From: Macquaria australasica
Taxonomy: Eukaryota; Chordata; Actinopteri; Centrarchiformes; Percichthyidae
Assembly (NCBI GenBank): GCA_005408345.1
Contig: SEMN01000321.1
Span: forward strand, 62,001-126,000
Length of the DNA: 64,000 bases
Direction: 5' to 3'
Made by a program: the position numbers and the translations under genes. Below are positions 1 through 14,174 of the stretch, in pieces. Every line of letters begins with the position of its first letter. Positions within the stretch are counted from its first letter, which is position 1. The notes below the pieces were generated by a model. It made no database searches, was not told where the DNA came from, and saw nothing but the letters and a program-made list of their open reading frames with translations.

Positions 1-3000
1 TGTTCTGCAGGACATGAAGACAAACAGATGCAACAAAATGTAATAAAACAATATGAAATATGAAGTTAAATAACGGCGACCGGCTGAGTGTAGAAAGGAA
101 AAGTAAAACAAAGTTCGTATCCTTGATGACAAACGTTATGAGCAGGACAAGTGAACAAAAACAAACTGCAGTTTTAATTTATTGATTCACTGATTTTAAG
201 CAGGCCTATAGTGAAGACAGCAAACTCATAGCATATAGAGCCTTAATTGATCATTATAGATACCGCGTATTTAGACAGCAGGAGCCTTGTGTGATGTGAA
301 TGGCTGTCTGTGGAGATTTATTGATTATCTGCTGATACCGAGCCCGATCTGATGAAAAGTTGTAGATACTAAATCTGACACACTTTATTTTTCACGAGCA
401 TCTTGATCCAAATACTGAAGGTCCTGATTCAAAACTATGAAGTGTATAAGCTTCAATTATTGATCTGATGTGAATTGAAAGATTAACCGGAGAATGACGT
501 GACGCGATCAGCTAGAGAGAAGACGTCTCACTCTGGTGGAACTACAGAAACACTCGCGGTGCTACAGAGTGGAGCTTCTTCCCTCACAAACGATCTTTGG
601 TCGAGCAGTAGAGAAAGGATCGGATTTTGATCTTCTTTATTTCAGCCGATACCGATCGTATCGGCCTCGATATCAATCCCCAGGATCCGCCTCAGGACAT
701 CTGTAATAAATATGGAGATTTAAGATATGAAGTAAAGAATAATGAGCTTCGCTGGGAGAGCTGATGGGCTCCAACTGCCCCTCTGAATATTATCTACTGT
801 AACATTATTTACTCTGTATGTAAATCTGCTTTCATTACAGCAGCAAGTTTCCACAGTGTTTAACTGCTGCTGAATGTCAGCTCCACCTGGACACACACAC
901 ACAGCTGTATGTGCGTTCATGCACAAAAACACGTAAAGATGGAATTTATTTACATGCACACAAAAACAAATGCACATGTCGGCACCCCCACACACACACA
1001 AATACATATGGGCAGAAAAACAAACAATATTTATGCACAACACACACACACACACACACACACAAGCCCACACATGCATATCCACCCTCACACACTCACT
1101 AACATTTAGCTTCTCCAGACTTAATGAAATTCATTTTCAACCTGAAAATGTAAATTTGCAGCAGAAAAGCAGAAGAGGTGCAGAAATCCATTTTGCAGTT
1201 TGTTGAGACCTGATGTGTGAGAGGGAAGTCATCCTGCTTCAGCCTGCAGAGACCCCCCCCCACCCGCCTCTCGCTTCACAGAGTTGTACCTGAACGCAGA
1301 TACTCATCCAATAACTCCAGTCAGTCACTGTGAGGCTGACGGCCATTTCATTTTTCTCCTGTTCATGTGACTCAGGAGCTGCAGCATCACGTTTCTCTCC
1401 TGCAGTTTATCCTGTGAGTCGAGTCGAGGGACAGATTGTTTTTACTATTTTTAATGTCATTGTTTTACAGGTCAAATTTGTTTTAAAGTGCACCTCCATA
1501 AGGGTATATAAGAGTGGAGGCAGAAATATAGAGATATCTGAAAACATGGATAGAGCAACAAGTCCTCCGACCTAAACCACAGAATAGGTCTTTTGCCAGT
1601 GACTCCCAAAACGACATGTAGAGGCGTACCAGACCTTCATCGTCACGGTAACAATAATAAACATGTGGTTAACGTTGTGAAGAGGTCACAGTCTGGTTAG
1701 GTTTAGGAAATGATTTGGGTTAAATCATATGTTACGTTAGTTACGCAAGTTAAAATAAGTCAACATTGACTTTTGGTTTTACACAAACAGCACCAGTGTC
1801 CTGGGTGAAGGTCCTGTCCCTCCACCCCGACCCCCTCCCTATGCAGACTTTGGCGGTTGCCGCCTAACAATAAAGGTAAATATAGGTTGTAATAAGCTGC
1901 TTGCACAGACGACCTGTACAGTCGTGTTTTTGGGGAGGACGGTCTCGAGTAGAGGGATGTTAGGAAAGGTTTGTTTGTTTGATGTCCATCTATCTATGAT
2001 CTATCTACCACGGGGGGGCAGCGGCATCTTTAGTCATGTTAAATTTAGGAGGGCAGGTCTGACACTGATCTCAGTCCCTCCATGAATCTCTCCACAGTTT
2101 ATTCTGATATTCTCTCATAATTTACCATAACTCATATTTCTAATCTCAGTGGAGCCTCCCAAACTGGATGTGGAGAAATCCCACCTCTCCCACATGATAA
2201 TGATAACGCCCCAGATACCTGTCTGGTTGGTCCACTGCTGGTTATGGTCCTTTCCCAACACGCACCTTGTATTTTAAGGTTCATCTCTGAGATCTGCATC
2301 GAGTCTCATCAGCTCTGGGCACTTTATTTGGGATAAAACTAAAAAACAAAAATTTTTTGGGCTAATCTGAAGCACTTTCCACAACACAGTCCTACTTAGA
2401 AGCCTTCAGGAAAGCCGGAGCCTGTGAGCTGCTGTAACGTGAGCTTTGTGTCCAGGCTGCACAGGAAGTGAACCACCTGCTGAATAAAATCCCTTCCACA
2501 ACAGTGAGAGCAGTTAGTGATTACCCATTTATCAGAGTCAGACTGCGTAACTTCCAACAGTGTTCACTCCGGCCGCAAGTGAACACTGTCTGATAATTAC
2601 TGAAACAGTTACACAGCAGCATCTAGCTAACGTTAGCTAACTTTAGCCACCATGTAGCAGCAAAAGCTCTGAGCGTACTGAACTATGCAAATGTGGGATT
2701 TATTGCTTGTGAATTCAGCCTTTTATTTTTAAGTTTTTATAGTCTCACTTGAATTAATTTTTTCAGTGGAAATGATCAAAGTAACATGTCCTATTCACAC
2801 GAGAACAACTTGCTGTGTCTATGTTCTTTTTGTTTTTAACTCCGGAGCTGAAATAATGTCCTCTTGGAACATGTGTTAGTTTGTATGTTAGGTCAGTATG
2901 TCTTCTGTCACCTGTCTGCCTGTCTGACTTGTTACCTGCTGTGTCCGACACAACACTACCAAAGCAACCGAGCACACATTGCAGAAGTACAGTAAATGCA

Positions 3001-5675
3001 CAGCAGCTGACACACACACACACACGGTTCATCATGCTCACTCTCAGCGCTCCCCCTTCTACCCTTTAAGTCCGGCCATTATCCTCCTTGATATATCACC
3101 TTTTCACTTGCAAATGACTGACATCATTGAAACCGGAGCACTCACACTCTGCAAGTGGCACTTTTTCCCTCCAAGAATAGAGCCAGTAATAATCATTTTA
3201 TCTCCGTAATGACCGTCGCCGCTACAGAGGGACAGGTTCTGTGAACCCTGATGTGACTCTGTGGCCGTTGTGGCGAGTCTCATAGAAACCACGTGACATT
3301 TATGGTAAATTACACACACAAATGGAGTGTATGGATTATACAGTATACTCTCTGTAGAGTGTGGAGTAGTTGAGCAGAAAGGCTGGAAACTGTAAAGCAG
3401 TCTGTGAAGTCAGTGAAGCTAATGTTAGCATTAGCAACTACAGTGCAGAGCTGACGGCAGTAGCATTAGTGGTTGTAAGACTCGACTTAGCAGCACTTTA
3501 TAATGTCATGCAGCTTTTTCATTCATTCAAAGGCAAACCTTTTCTTTTAAGGAACAAAGTCTTTATACCGTATTTCCTCAAATAAAATCCGGGTCAAGAA
3601 ATGAAGGGTAAGGGTTAGTGTCCACTGAAACGCTGGAGGGCTTTTAATTTGAAACTTATACAGGAAGTGTTGCGCAACAGCGTAATGCAGTAACTTTAAC
3701 AGGGCAAACGGGAGCGGATCAAAACGAGGCTTCGTACTAGTAGTATTGAGAAGACGGTCTAACATGTTGGACATTTGAAGACGATAAGAAAAATGTTTAA
3801 AAATTCCAGGCTTATCCTTCCCTTCATTGGAGCTAGCCCAAACCATAAAATACCTCAGAGTACGTCCCAGGATATTTCTATTAATATAAAAATGCTGCAG
3901 AAATTGAGTGTCTGTGTCCCCCATCTGCATTTTATTGCCTGTCTGTTGCAACTAAAGCCCAATCAGAGGCCATCAGGCGCCGCAGGATCGACTCCCAGCC
4001 TCCAGGTGACATTACACATGCCGTCGTCCATCTCTCTGGGTCTCTAAGAAGCTGGGACGGGACTGCGAGGGCGGACAGATTATCAGCAGCTCGGCGAGCG
4101 CTGCGTCCCACTGATCCCACTCGCTCAGACTAACCGTGGCGCTCCGCTCTGTTGCCATGCAACTACCTGTTAGAGTCCTTATAGACAGCTCAGTCAGCGA
4201 GAGGAGTTTCTGTGTGAGTGAGAGGAGAGCTGATGGCATGAGCTCCATAGAAGGAGCATTAATGGACGGAGAGATAAATGAAGGGAGACGCTCCACAAAG
4301 GCAAAGGTTGCGTCTGTTGTTGTGTTTTTTGAAAGAGCTTTGTTAGTGTGAGTAAAGCATGGATGGGTAGATAGAGCTGAGGCAGGGTTTAACCATATAG
4401 GGGAAAAAAGCTGCATTATAAGCAGCTCTCATACACTACAGGCAGATGGAAAGAAAAACACAAAGGCACAGACAGTAAAGAAGAATCAGAGTTAAGTCTT
4501 TTCATGTGGAAAAGCAGCACAGACACGACATTAGACAAAGCTGGAAAATGAGAGCGAGATGACTCCCTCGCTGTTTGAGCTGCTGTCTTTGCGTGTGGTC
4601 AAAAGCTTTTTTGGTGATCGTGGCTGAGTGAATACACAGAAAATTGCAAAATGCAGATGAGGAGTTTCTTTTCATGTGGAGGAAAAGCAGAGATGTGTGT
4701 GTGTGTGTGTGTGAGGCATATTGGGAAGATAAGGGGGAAGTGTGAGGATGGCAGCATGTGATGGAAACACCAGCAGAGACAGAAACACTTGTTTTGAGGC
4801 TCCATGTTTGTGTGTTAAAAACACGTCTGCAGCTTCACACTGACATCCGTGATATGTTTTCCCCATAATTACCCATTTAAAAAGGATGACCAACATATTC
4901 TCATTGTTATTGCCATACATACCCAGCTAATCCCTCTGTAATTACTCCTGAATTAACCCTGTCATTACTGAGCTGTAATGTAAAGTGCTTCAGTGCAGCC
5001 ACAGGCTTCGGTCTAATCTATGTCTAAGCCTTAACTCTGGTTCAATATAATGTTTCACTGAAGATGAGTCTGCAACAAAAGACATTAAACTCAGATGCAA
5101 ACTCACAGACTGCACTAACAGAATGCTAATGAGAGCGGTGGAAGACATACCTTTAAAGGCATGAAAACACATTAGAGGGAGCAGCAGCGGCAGGATTTGA
5201 TTCAGTGTGTTGGAGGTGAAGTGAGATGACTTGTGAGGAGATGAAGGTTTCCAGCCTACAGTGGAAAATGAGCGCTGAAGGTGGAATATGAGTCACACTT
5301 TTGTGGGAGTGAGAAGCGAGTTTTGATGAGGCTCCTGGAGGTGTGGAGGGCCTGATTTAACCAGACGTTTGTGCTGGAAGCTGCCCGCCTGATAACCACA
5401 AGGAGACGCCCACTCTTACACACAGGACGGACAGCAGCAACATTTAAACATTATCATCACCTCGAACAGAGAAGGCCCTGGGTTCTTTCTGCATCCAACT
5501 TTATTGTATTGTTTACGGTCATATAGTACCGTACCTTCTGTTGTTGTCGATCAGATGTCAAAATGCAAGTCAGGTAGGCGCAGCTGGGGTTTTTCAACTA
5601 ACATGGTGCGTCTCAGCTGCAGACAAAGTCTACTTTTCTGTAGACTAGGTTAATGCTACTTATACCTTCTGAAGG
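1..5675. other. non-coding flank downstream of grid1, no gene seen
   Basis: No open frame here looks coding. Short CA/TG runs occur (about 1041-1064, 3008-3025 and 4694-4713). Near 640-680 is an AT/CG motif-rich stretch (CCGATACCGATCGTATCGG) that resembles a degenerate transposon end. Around 1680-1790 and 3570-3850 are sequences that look like worn dispersed fish repeats. I recognise nothing else. Confidence 0.5.
1041..1064 (+). repeat. (CA)12 microsatellite
   Basis: An uninterrupted CA dinucleotide run. It lies in a broader A/C-rich stretch (about 890-1100) with scattered CACACA, which creates spurious His/Thr-rich frames. Confidence 0.9.
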
Positions 5676-5679
5676 TAAT

Positions 5680-5911
5680 CTCTATAAACAGATATGAATG
5701 CAGAATCTGTAGGCAAGGGACAAGACTTTGGTATCGGAAGTGTTCTGGTTTCCATTTGTAGTCCATGTAGTATTGACCAATGGGTTCAGAGATTGCTAAT
5801 CAGACTGTAAACAATGACTGGCACATGGAAGAGGAAGTCTTGGCCTGGGTATCTGTTATCCGGATAGCCAGATAGCGGCTGGCTACACCGGAAGCCCCGA
5901 AACATTAGCCG
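5680..5911 (+). repeat. dispersed repeat, copy A (inverted partner at 44812-45195)
   Basis: It shares blocks with the reverse complement of 44812-45195: 'gaatg-agaatctg-aggca-gggacaag', 'ttccatttgtagtcc', 'gtattgaccaat', 'gagattgctaatc-gactgtaa', 'ggctacacc' and 'ccgaaacattag' occur in the same order. Copy A lacks about 150 bp present in the middle of the other copy. The family is unidentified. Confidence 0.75.
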
Positions 5912-7984
5912 TTGCCCCCAGAAGCTAAATCGTCATCAGTCGATAGCCGATGGGTTCCGAGATTGATCTGAAGGTAATCGAAACCAGTGGAGAAGCTACA
6001 ATAGCTAGCATGAGTGCTAGCTTGGCTTTCCCTGTTGGTTATGTGACCTTGGTCTTACACTCAACTTCTTTGCAGAGGAAGCACTCGTCTGAAGCTTTTT
6101 GATGGGCGTCTTGAGCTAGCAGGAAGAGGTGGAGTTAGGTGATCTTTCAACTTGCCGGGTGGCTTTTTGATCTGCGTGGGGTCAAACGGTTTCAATTAAA
6201 GTGTAAAAGTCTGATTGTCCTGTCCGGAGCTTCTCCAAATAATCTGTTTGTTTGTTTGCCAGTTGGCTGCTGCAGGTGGCGATTCACTGGTCAAAGTGAA
6301 CGCTGTTTATAACACTCACATCAGGAGCACCACGGCCAACAGGAGATTCTGTTAATGCCTACATTTTATCTTGTGGCACCATTTTACCATCATCACACGA
6401 GGCCACAGAGTGAAATCAAGATGCATGAATGAAATACACAAGCTTTTGTGCAGTTTTAATTAATGATTAAGTCCTCAACACCCAGACCAGCTTTCTGCGA
6501 ACATCCTGTTTATACCAAAAATACAAAACTGATGACTGCAATTTTCAAAATCACAAGAGGGTGCAATTTGTTCCCTGAATGGAGGAGACATATCCGACAG
6601 CTTCCTAGGTGTACACATTAAATTGCCTGTCAGCAATAATCTTTTATTCTTTTAAATATAACAGAAGTCGGAGCTGAAAGATAAATACAGCAGAGACAGC
6701 TGTGCAGGCATCTCAGTTTGTCAAAATCACTGTATTCAGCACAAATAGGCTGCTAAATATGTTTAGCATTTTCCAAGGCCTTCTTTGTTCCCCTGGCAGT
6801 GTAGTAGTGCAGCCTTAACAGGGGCGTTATAGTCTGAGGCACAGTTACATCAGCGTGTGGTGGATGTCTCCTTTGAGGATGTGTTCGGTTGGAGGTGGTT
6901 TCCTCGGATTGGAAGGTGTAATCCGTCTGAAGAATGGGATTTAGGAGAACATCCAGGTGGTATTGGGCTCAGATTGGGCTCCGGCAGTGCAGATCTGGGT
7001 TTTGGCAGCTACAGATGGTTCTGGACCGAGTGTTTGTTTGTGTGCGAGTTATGTAATGTTGAGAGAGAACAGAAACAGGACAGTGAAGGAGTGTTTGAAG
7101 GAACGTCAAAGATTAAAACAGAATCATATGTCATTCAAAAATGTCAAGAGATTCTTCAGCTACATTTTGGGAGCCAAACAATAAATCCTCATACCTGAAT
7201 GGTTAGGCTCTCAGTCACTGTTCTGTTACTTGTGCACCCCCTGCCAGGCTCAAGTGATAGTATGGATAAACAATATATTTCCTGAGTATCAGGAGTCTGG
7301 TGATTATTCCAGTTTTTGAACTTTGTTTCTGTGACGTTCCTTGTTGCCACACTGCTGAAGTGAAGTCTATAGTTTATTCATTTCAGCTCTGATGTCAGTT
7401 TATAACCACAGCTACATCGATCTCTCCCGTGGTTTTCACACATTTCTGCCAGTTTTCCGTCTCTGGCACAGGGAGACGTGTATAAAGCTCTGATTGGCTT
7501 GTTTGTTATTCCAGCCATCAATGAGCACAACACCAAACCTGTTGGAATCAATGAAAAAATCACAGGCGGCTGTTCAGAGGTCTTGATCCAGAAAAGGGCA
7601 CCAGCGCTCCTTCACAAAGCTTCAGGTCAATCAGACAAGGTGATATGTGGTGGACATTAATCACATGATCATCCAAGTATGAGAAAACTGTGCTACAAGA
7701 AAGGCTTTTCAGATGTCAGAGTGAAATGGACCTCGGCACACGTTTTTCTTGTCAAATTGTCAATTGAGACGGACAGGTCAGCGTTCACCCTGAATGTATT
7801 GCAATCTAATATTAATGTCACTTATGTGTCATATGTCACATGTCGATGCGTAAGTGACCTTTAGACTCGTTTGTCTTCCTGTAAAATGTTAATACTGCCG
7901 CTGACTCATCCTGCACTCTTGGTCGTTTCCTCCCAACATATGAAACTGCACTCGACTGTTAGCTTGTGGGTCGTAATAGCTAGC
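5912..7984. other. non-coding flank, nothing recognised
   Basis: AT-rich sequence with no supported exon. A plus-strand frame at 6857-7198 (113 codons) has no recognisable motif and no coding-like codon use. Around 7475-7560 a short stretch (AAAGCTCTGATTGG, then ATGAGCACAACACCAAAC) recurs near 27558-27600, so it is probably an old dispersed repeat. Confidence 0.45.
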
Positions 7985-8150
7985 AGAGCAACATCAGAAT
8001 CAGTTTTACTGGCAAGTAGGTTCACACGTACAAGGAATTCACTTTGGTATTTTGGTGCCTAACAGTAAACGTAGTAAGTAGAAAATATCAAGAAAGATAC
8101 AACAAGTACAAGAAGCATAAATATAAAATTGAAAATTTGTACAACACGAC
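7985..8150 (+). repeat. possible LINE 3'-end fragment
   Basis: The phrase 'ttcacacgtacaaggaattcactttgg' followed by an A-rich stretch resembles the 3' part of L2-like LINEs common in fish ('...cacacaaggaatttgact...'). The assignment is from memory. Confidence 0.35.
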
Positions 8151-8239
8151 TTGGGTCGGAGGTGTGTGCTTGAATATCAGGTGGCAAAAATCTTGTTTAC
8201 ATTAGCAACAAAGAACATGTTATGGTCCAGTTGATTAAT

Positions 8240-8528
8240 TTCTTCCTTCACCTGCTGATCTATGAAATATCACTACTATGATAATAGTGAAAAATGGTGA
8301 CGCCTTCAAACGTCTTGTTTTGTCCAACTAACAGTCCAAAACGCAAAGATATTCAAATCAAAATTATATAATCTTATAAAAGCAGAAAGTCTTCACATTT
8401 AAGAAGCTAGGATCCAGAAGATATTGGCCCTATTTGCTTAATTAAACAACTGAAACGATTAATGGATTATGAAAATTGTTTTTGATAAGTTTTCTTTCGA
8501 CCAGCTAATTAAAAAAGTTTCAGCTCTA
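8240..8528 (+). mobile_element. hAT-like MITE copy 1
   Basis: It contains the core shared by five copies in this window: GACG(C/T)CTTCAAA, TTGTTTTGTCC, AACAGTCCAAAAC, AAAGATATTC, AAAAGCAG, TCACATTTAAGAAGCT, then a terminus near TTTCAGCTCTA. From memory, this matches a MITE family abundant in perch-like fish, with AGGGCTGCAAC-type ends and ATTAATCGATT-rich sub-terminal DNA. The left terminus is lost. Confidence 0.65.
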
Positions 8529-11500
8529 CTTGAAAAGACGTCACATTACAGAAGCTAAAGACACTTTAACTGAGCCTACTGCCATGTGAACCGAGTGGAG
8601 GATGGGCCTGTGCAGAAGGAGAGGGAGGAGGAGGATCATGTTGATGATGAGGGATGAAGACGGGCTAAAAAAGGACAGAAAAAGAGATGTTCAAATGTGG
8701 ACAGAGGGAGGAAAACAGGAGCAGAGTGAAGAGGAGGAGATGGAGGCGGTGAATCCCCCCCCCGCATGAGTGATGGTGTGGTGTCCAAGTGTGTGTGTGT
8801 GTGTGTGTGTTCGAGCCAAGAAGAAACATTTAGGCTCAAAACTGTGTGTGTTCTTCTAACAACGCCGTCAATCATCGCACCAAGTGGCTCAAAGAGCAGC
8901 AGTCAGAACGCACAGGATCAATACGTCTCTAATCATGATAACCTATACATACACTGAGCAATTAGTGTAATTATCAAGCAATACACTGCAGCTCTGGGTG
9001 GTTTTGGTGGTGATTTCTGGTCAGAGCATTAATATTTAAATTCACATTGTGTTATTAATAATTAATTTCCACGTGGTCGCATGTTTGCCTTCATTAGAGG
9101 CTCTGCAGTGCTGCCCGGCATGCTCTATCCAATCAGAACAGAGGGCGTGTTTTGTAATAAGTCACAGAGCTAAGCATCAGTATTTCTGAAAGATAAATCC
9201 CTGATGATCTTTGAAAACCCAGAAGGCTGGTATTGTTATTTTAACATAAATGACAAATTTAGTTTTTAAAGAAATGTGACCAAGATGTGTACTGAGTGGA
9301 ACATTTTAAAGTGTCAGTGCTCTCTAGTGGACTATGAATCACTGCAAACATATCTTTGACATTTCTTGTTACTATTCAGCCGTCATATCCACTGATACTG
9401 AGATTTTTGCCCTTACAGAAACAGTACAAGTGAAGGACATTTACCACAATGGAACACTGTTATAATACAACACATTCACAATCAAACCAATGTGATTTTC
9501 AATATTTCAAAAGCGAAATATGATGTTTTTTAACATGAGGTTCTGTGTCGGTGTGACCAGCAGAAATGGAACTCTGAAAGTATTTACACAAAGACTTCTA
9601 ACCACCTGGATACAAACTTTCCACCTGCTGCATGTTGGAAAAGATTTGCTTTGACTCTTTATTCCAAAACAAAGATGGCAGCTGGAAGTGACAGTTGTTT
9701 TGCATGACGCAAGAAAAACAAACTTGTGTATTATGTAAGACAGTCTAAAATAATGGAACATTTATTTTTATTTCTTTATTTATAAGGACAACCCACATGA
9801 ATCCAGACTTCTGTAAATGTGTCAGTGTTAACCAGCTGGAGAAACTCCAACTGTAGTGACAGGTTAATAAATACAAACATAAGACAATGAGATGCCAAAT
9901 GACAAATAATAATGATGACATGCAGTCTAGTTATGTGGTCTTCGTTTCATTGTGGTTACCTACTAAATAACACAAACACACAGACTGACTCGGTTAGAGG
10001 CCTCACACAGGATGGTGATGATGCAGCACAGATAGCATCAAGTTCAAGGTAATTACAGCTGAGCCTGCAAAGTTATATAATTATTATTCCCTTTATTTTC
10101 CTCCTCAATGATTCTGTACATTTCACAAAACTGCAGTAAGTGTTGTTAGCCCACCTCCTGGGTTTTTCAAAGATCGACAGGGATTTGTCTTTCAGAAAAA
10201 CTGATGCTAAGCTCTGTGGCTCAAATGTGATGATAATGCGTGAGTGGTCTGAACTGGGGGCTAATAGTGAACATGCTACGAACTTGTCGTTAGAGCTCCC
10301 AGCAGGTTTAATATGTCCTCTTGGGCTCCATGTCTTCAGTAAGTGCCTTGATGGCAGGACTTTGCAGGACTTTTAGTGAATGTGCATATTTATGGAGATG
10401 GTGTGGCCTCCATTTCATGGCTGTGTGGCGTCAGAGTCGCCCCGCTCTGTATTTCATGTGCACGGCTCTGCTGCGTTAAAGTAGCCCCACGACTTCACGC
10501 TGTCCGTCGTTTGATTTACAGACGCTGACCCGTCCCCCCGTGTGACGGCGGCTCAGCCTGTAACCATATAACAGCCCATAACTGCCCGGCACAACTGGAC
10601 TCTCACATTCATATTGGCTTTTATTTCCTCCAGCTGCTGGAGGTAAAGTGAGTAATGAGCTGTTTTTATCCAGAAGGCACAATTTAGGAGCAGCGAGGAG
10701 GAGGAGGAGGAGGAATGTGTCATATAAACCACTAACAGCTCTAAGTGCTCTGAAACTTAAGTAGTACAGAGAAAGCAGATAATCCATGTATATTTCAGCA
10801 GGGATTTGCCACAGGGTAACAAAAGGTCTGGATGTAATCGACGCTGAAAAAGTGAAAAACACTCGTTACCAGGAGGAGAGGACGTCTGTACGGCTCGTTC
10901 TCCTTCCCTCTCGCCTTTGACTTGTCTTTGGGATAATCTCTGGGAACCAGACGGATCTGAGCTCATGTTTTATTTGCTCTGGCAGGTGCGTCTGGTCCCC
11001 CTCCCATTCAGACAGATTCTCAGCCGACCTGGCCCGGGTCGAGCCAATCGCAACTGGTTATCTAATATGGGATGGGTTTGATACCTGTGTGGATGTGGAC
11101 AGTATATTTTCTCTAAAAGAAGAACAAACAGCTGCACTTAAAGCTTCTGTTGATCAGAAAGATGTGTTTGTTGTACTTCCGACAGGATTCGTCACGTTTC
11201 CTTGCTCTGATTGGTTGTAGGTCTATCCAATTGCGTCCAGAGGTATTTTGGTCTGCGCCTGTTGATAACGCCCCTTGGAAATCGAAAATGAACTGAGAGG
11301 TTCTGGAAATGTCAGGGTAGAATAATCTGGTCTGCTGCCATTGCCAGCCATCTGTCTGCCCATCATTTAGCATTTCTGAGCTCTGGTGTCAGCCGTCACT
11401 TTGTGTACCAGCCACTCAGTCATTTGTCCGACCGCTCAATGAACCGTTATGCCAACCAGGCACCTCTCCAGTTAACCAATTAGATATTCTTTCAGACGGC

Positions 11501-12479
11501 TCTCCAGTCTCTCTGCAAACCAGGCGGCCATGTAACCATTTAGTCATGTCAGCCGTCCAGCCGGCTTTCTATCCAGGCAGTCAGAGCGCTGACAACAAAG
11601 CATGGCGCCGATGAGTTTAAAGCCGGGGGACAGCTGACATCCTGCACATCCCGGTGTGTCGATTTAAATCCTCCTCCCGGTGCGTCAGACTAAATCTTCC
11701 CCCTAATTGACAGAGCGGAGGATGTTTTCTGCCAGGCGCGCTGATGGCAGGATGCAGCAGAAAAAAACTGAGAAACTGTGAAAGGCACCAGGATTCATGT
11801 CTGCAGCACAGAAATGTCTTCCCCGCTCCAGGACGCTCTGTCACCAGCTCGCAATGAGCGGTGCTACTGCCTGCACGGAGCTAATGATGTGATTCCACAG
11901 TGCAGAATATACCAGGTGTGTAAAATATTAACATCACCTTATATTTATTCACACACTGTGGCAATGAGCACTGCTGAAGGACAGTATGGTCTCAAGCTGT
12001 TGGTTGGTGTAAACGCACCTGAAGCTGTTAACTGACAAAAATGCCAGAAGACGAACTTCCACGCTTTAGCAGTTTAGCAGGGAGATCAGTGGATGAATTC
12101 AGTGTATTTTGAGCTGCCGGTATCACAGAGAAGAGACCCCGGAAAGGTTATTTCCACACACCGTTTACTGACGTAGTTACAGGTGGAAGGAGTAAAGACG
12201 CATTTACACCTTTTCAACATCTGGCTGGGATGCGTCTCAGACCACCTCCGGCTCTACGCAGGCCGCCCAGGTTCTACCTGCTTTGCCCAAATTAAATCTT
12301 CACTGTAAATGAACGATGGCAAACTTTCAAGCTTCAAAATGTCCCTTCAGAAACCTGCAGGTGGCAGAAACCTTCTTGGAAACTGAATCATTTCCTCTTG
12401 TTTGATGTATTTGATCACATTTGGGTAAAGCATGCAGTTAACGCTATTTTTTAATAAATGTTCTGATTCTTTTTTTTTT
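8529..12479. other. non-coding flank, nothing recognised beyond simple repeats
   Basis: A purine-rich stretch (8590-8750), (GT)n at 8789-8811, and AT-rich DNA follow. No exon-like frame flanked by splice sites was found. Frames at 10476-10862 and 11617-11844 have no recognisable motif. Confidence 0.45.
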
Positions 12480-12489
12480 TTTAAGTTAA

Positions 12490-12710
12490 TCATTTAGTCA
12501 TCATTTAATCATGTAATTTTTCAAGGCGTCTTCAGATATCTTGCTTTGTCCGACCGACAGTCCAAAACTCAAAAATATTCAGTTTGCTGTGATAGAAAAC
12601 AGAAAAGCAGCAAATTCTCACATTTAAAGAACCGAAATGGTGAAGCTCAACATTTTAGACTTTAATGACTACTTGGTTATCTAAATTGTTGTCAGATGAT
12701 AATTTGGTCT
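12490..12710 (+). mobile_element. hAT-like MITE copy 2 (degenerate)
   Basis: It follows a T run at about 12470-12482. It shares GGCGTCTTCAGAT, TTGTCCGACCGACAGTCCAAA, TATTCAGTTTGCT and AGCAGCAAATTCTCACATTTA with the other copies, in plus orientation. The ends are not intact. Confidence 0.6.
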
Positions 12711-13631
12711 CCAATATCATCAATATTTGAACTAAAGTTGTGGAGGGAGACGGACGACACAGTTGTGTTCACTCTTGTCTTTGACCACGAAAACGCTGTT
12801 AGTATAAATGTTTTAACACCTTAAGTTAAATAAAGAGTTTAAGGAGAAGTTTGGACGTATTAGCTAGATTTAAACTCCGCATGTGCCGAGTTAGAGACTT
12901 CAGCCAGACGTCCTGCTGTTATCAAAGCAAAGTTTCTTCTGCAGGCAGGCAGCCTTTTTGGGTTCACATTGATTTTCCAGTAACCAAATGAAAGTTTTTT
13001 GTTTTTTTTAAAGATTAAGTCAACTTTAATGGATTTTCTCTTCAGGCCTTGAGGCAGTAAACTAGAAAATCTGAAATGATGTGAAGACTTTTGATATTCG
13101 CTTGTCATGACTGAGGTGGAATCAATTATTGATCAGAGCGTCTACCTGATTTCAGGGACAGACGGTGCTGCTCTGTTTGTAATCTTAGTGAAAAACCTCG
13201 TGGTCCAGTGGAGAGTCGGTCCAGGAACCTAAAGATCAGATCAGACTGGTTAATCGATGCCTCCCTGTTGCTCTCTGTTGCTTTCTCTGGCTAACAGCTT
13301 TATATCTAAATGTTAATCTGAAGCAGGTGGAGCTTGAAATCATGTTGATTTGACCTAAAACCCAGCGACCACAGCTGGAGTCGGCCTGCAGTTCCTCTGA
13401 TGGCCACATATTGCTGCTCCAAAACATACCTTAAAACTGCATTGAATTGAATATGTAAACCCCCAAAATCCTCTTTAGAAATACACATTTAAAAGTCCTT
13501 TATTTCAAATGAAGTTTGGTGTCAAAAGTACTTTTCACTTTTTGTGATTTGTGGCGATTTTGAAATTGGTTGTTTCGTTAAACGCTTAAAAAGAAAATGT
13601 TTTGGGGCATGTTTGTGTGAATGACAGGTGT

Positions 13632-13928
13632 AGGGCTGCATATGATCAATTAATCTGCTGATTATTTTCTTGATGAATCGATTGATCCATTGTTCTATAA
13701 AACATCAGAAAACTGACTCACAATACTGTAGAGCACAAGGTGATGTCATTAAATGTTTTGTTTTGTTCAAGCAACAGTCCAAAACCCCAAAATATTAAAT
13801 TTACTATCATGTAAGACCAAGAAAAGTAGCGAATTTTCACATTTGAAAACCTGGAAACTTGAAAAGTGACTCAAATTATTCATCGATTATCAAAAAAGTT
13901 GCTGATTGACTTAATTGTTGCAGCTGTA
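13632..13928 (+). mobile_element. hAT-like MITE copy 3, nearly full length
   Basis: It begins AGGGCTGCATATGATCAATT and ends TTGTTGCAGCTGTA, so inverted AGGGCTGCA/TTGCAGCT-type ends frame about 297 bp. Internal landmarks: ATTAATCTGCTGATTATTTT, TTTTGTTCAAGCAACAGTCC, TTTACTATCATGTAAGACC and CATCGATTATCAAAAAAGTT. I see no clear 8-bp target duplication. Confidence 0.7.
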
Positions 13929-14004
13929 GTCGATATGTAGACACTGTCTCAGCCTGTCACAGTTAATCGTCCCACTCCTCGTTTCCAAAATTTGGGTTTT
14001 TCTG

Positions 14005-14172
14005 GCTCCAACACCTGAGAAAGATGGCGGTGAGCGGTTAACCAAAACACATCAGTGACATCACAGAAAAAATCGTAACTTATTGTCCACTTACAAGCTT
14101 ATTCTGGAGCTTTCAACCACATTTCGCAGTCTTCCTCAGTGGATGAAATTTCCTCAGTTGTCAATTTGAAAG
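14005..14172 (+). repeat. dispersed repeat related to 30850-31020
   Basis: It shares 'agtcttcctcagtggatgaaattt-cctcagttgtcaatttgaaagctcc' with a similar string near 30955-31016 (TCTTCATCAACAGGTGGGA, CCCAGTTGTCATGTGAGA, AAAAGCTCC). The family is unidentified, with moderate similarity by eye. Confidence 0.45.
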
Positions 14173-14174
14173 CT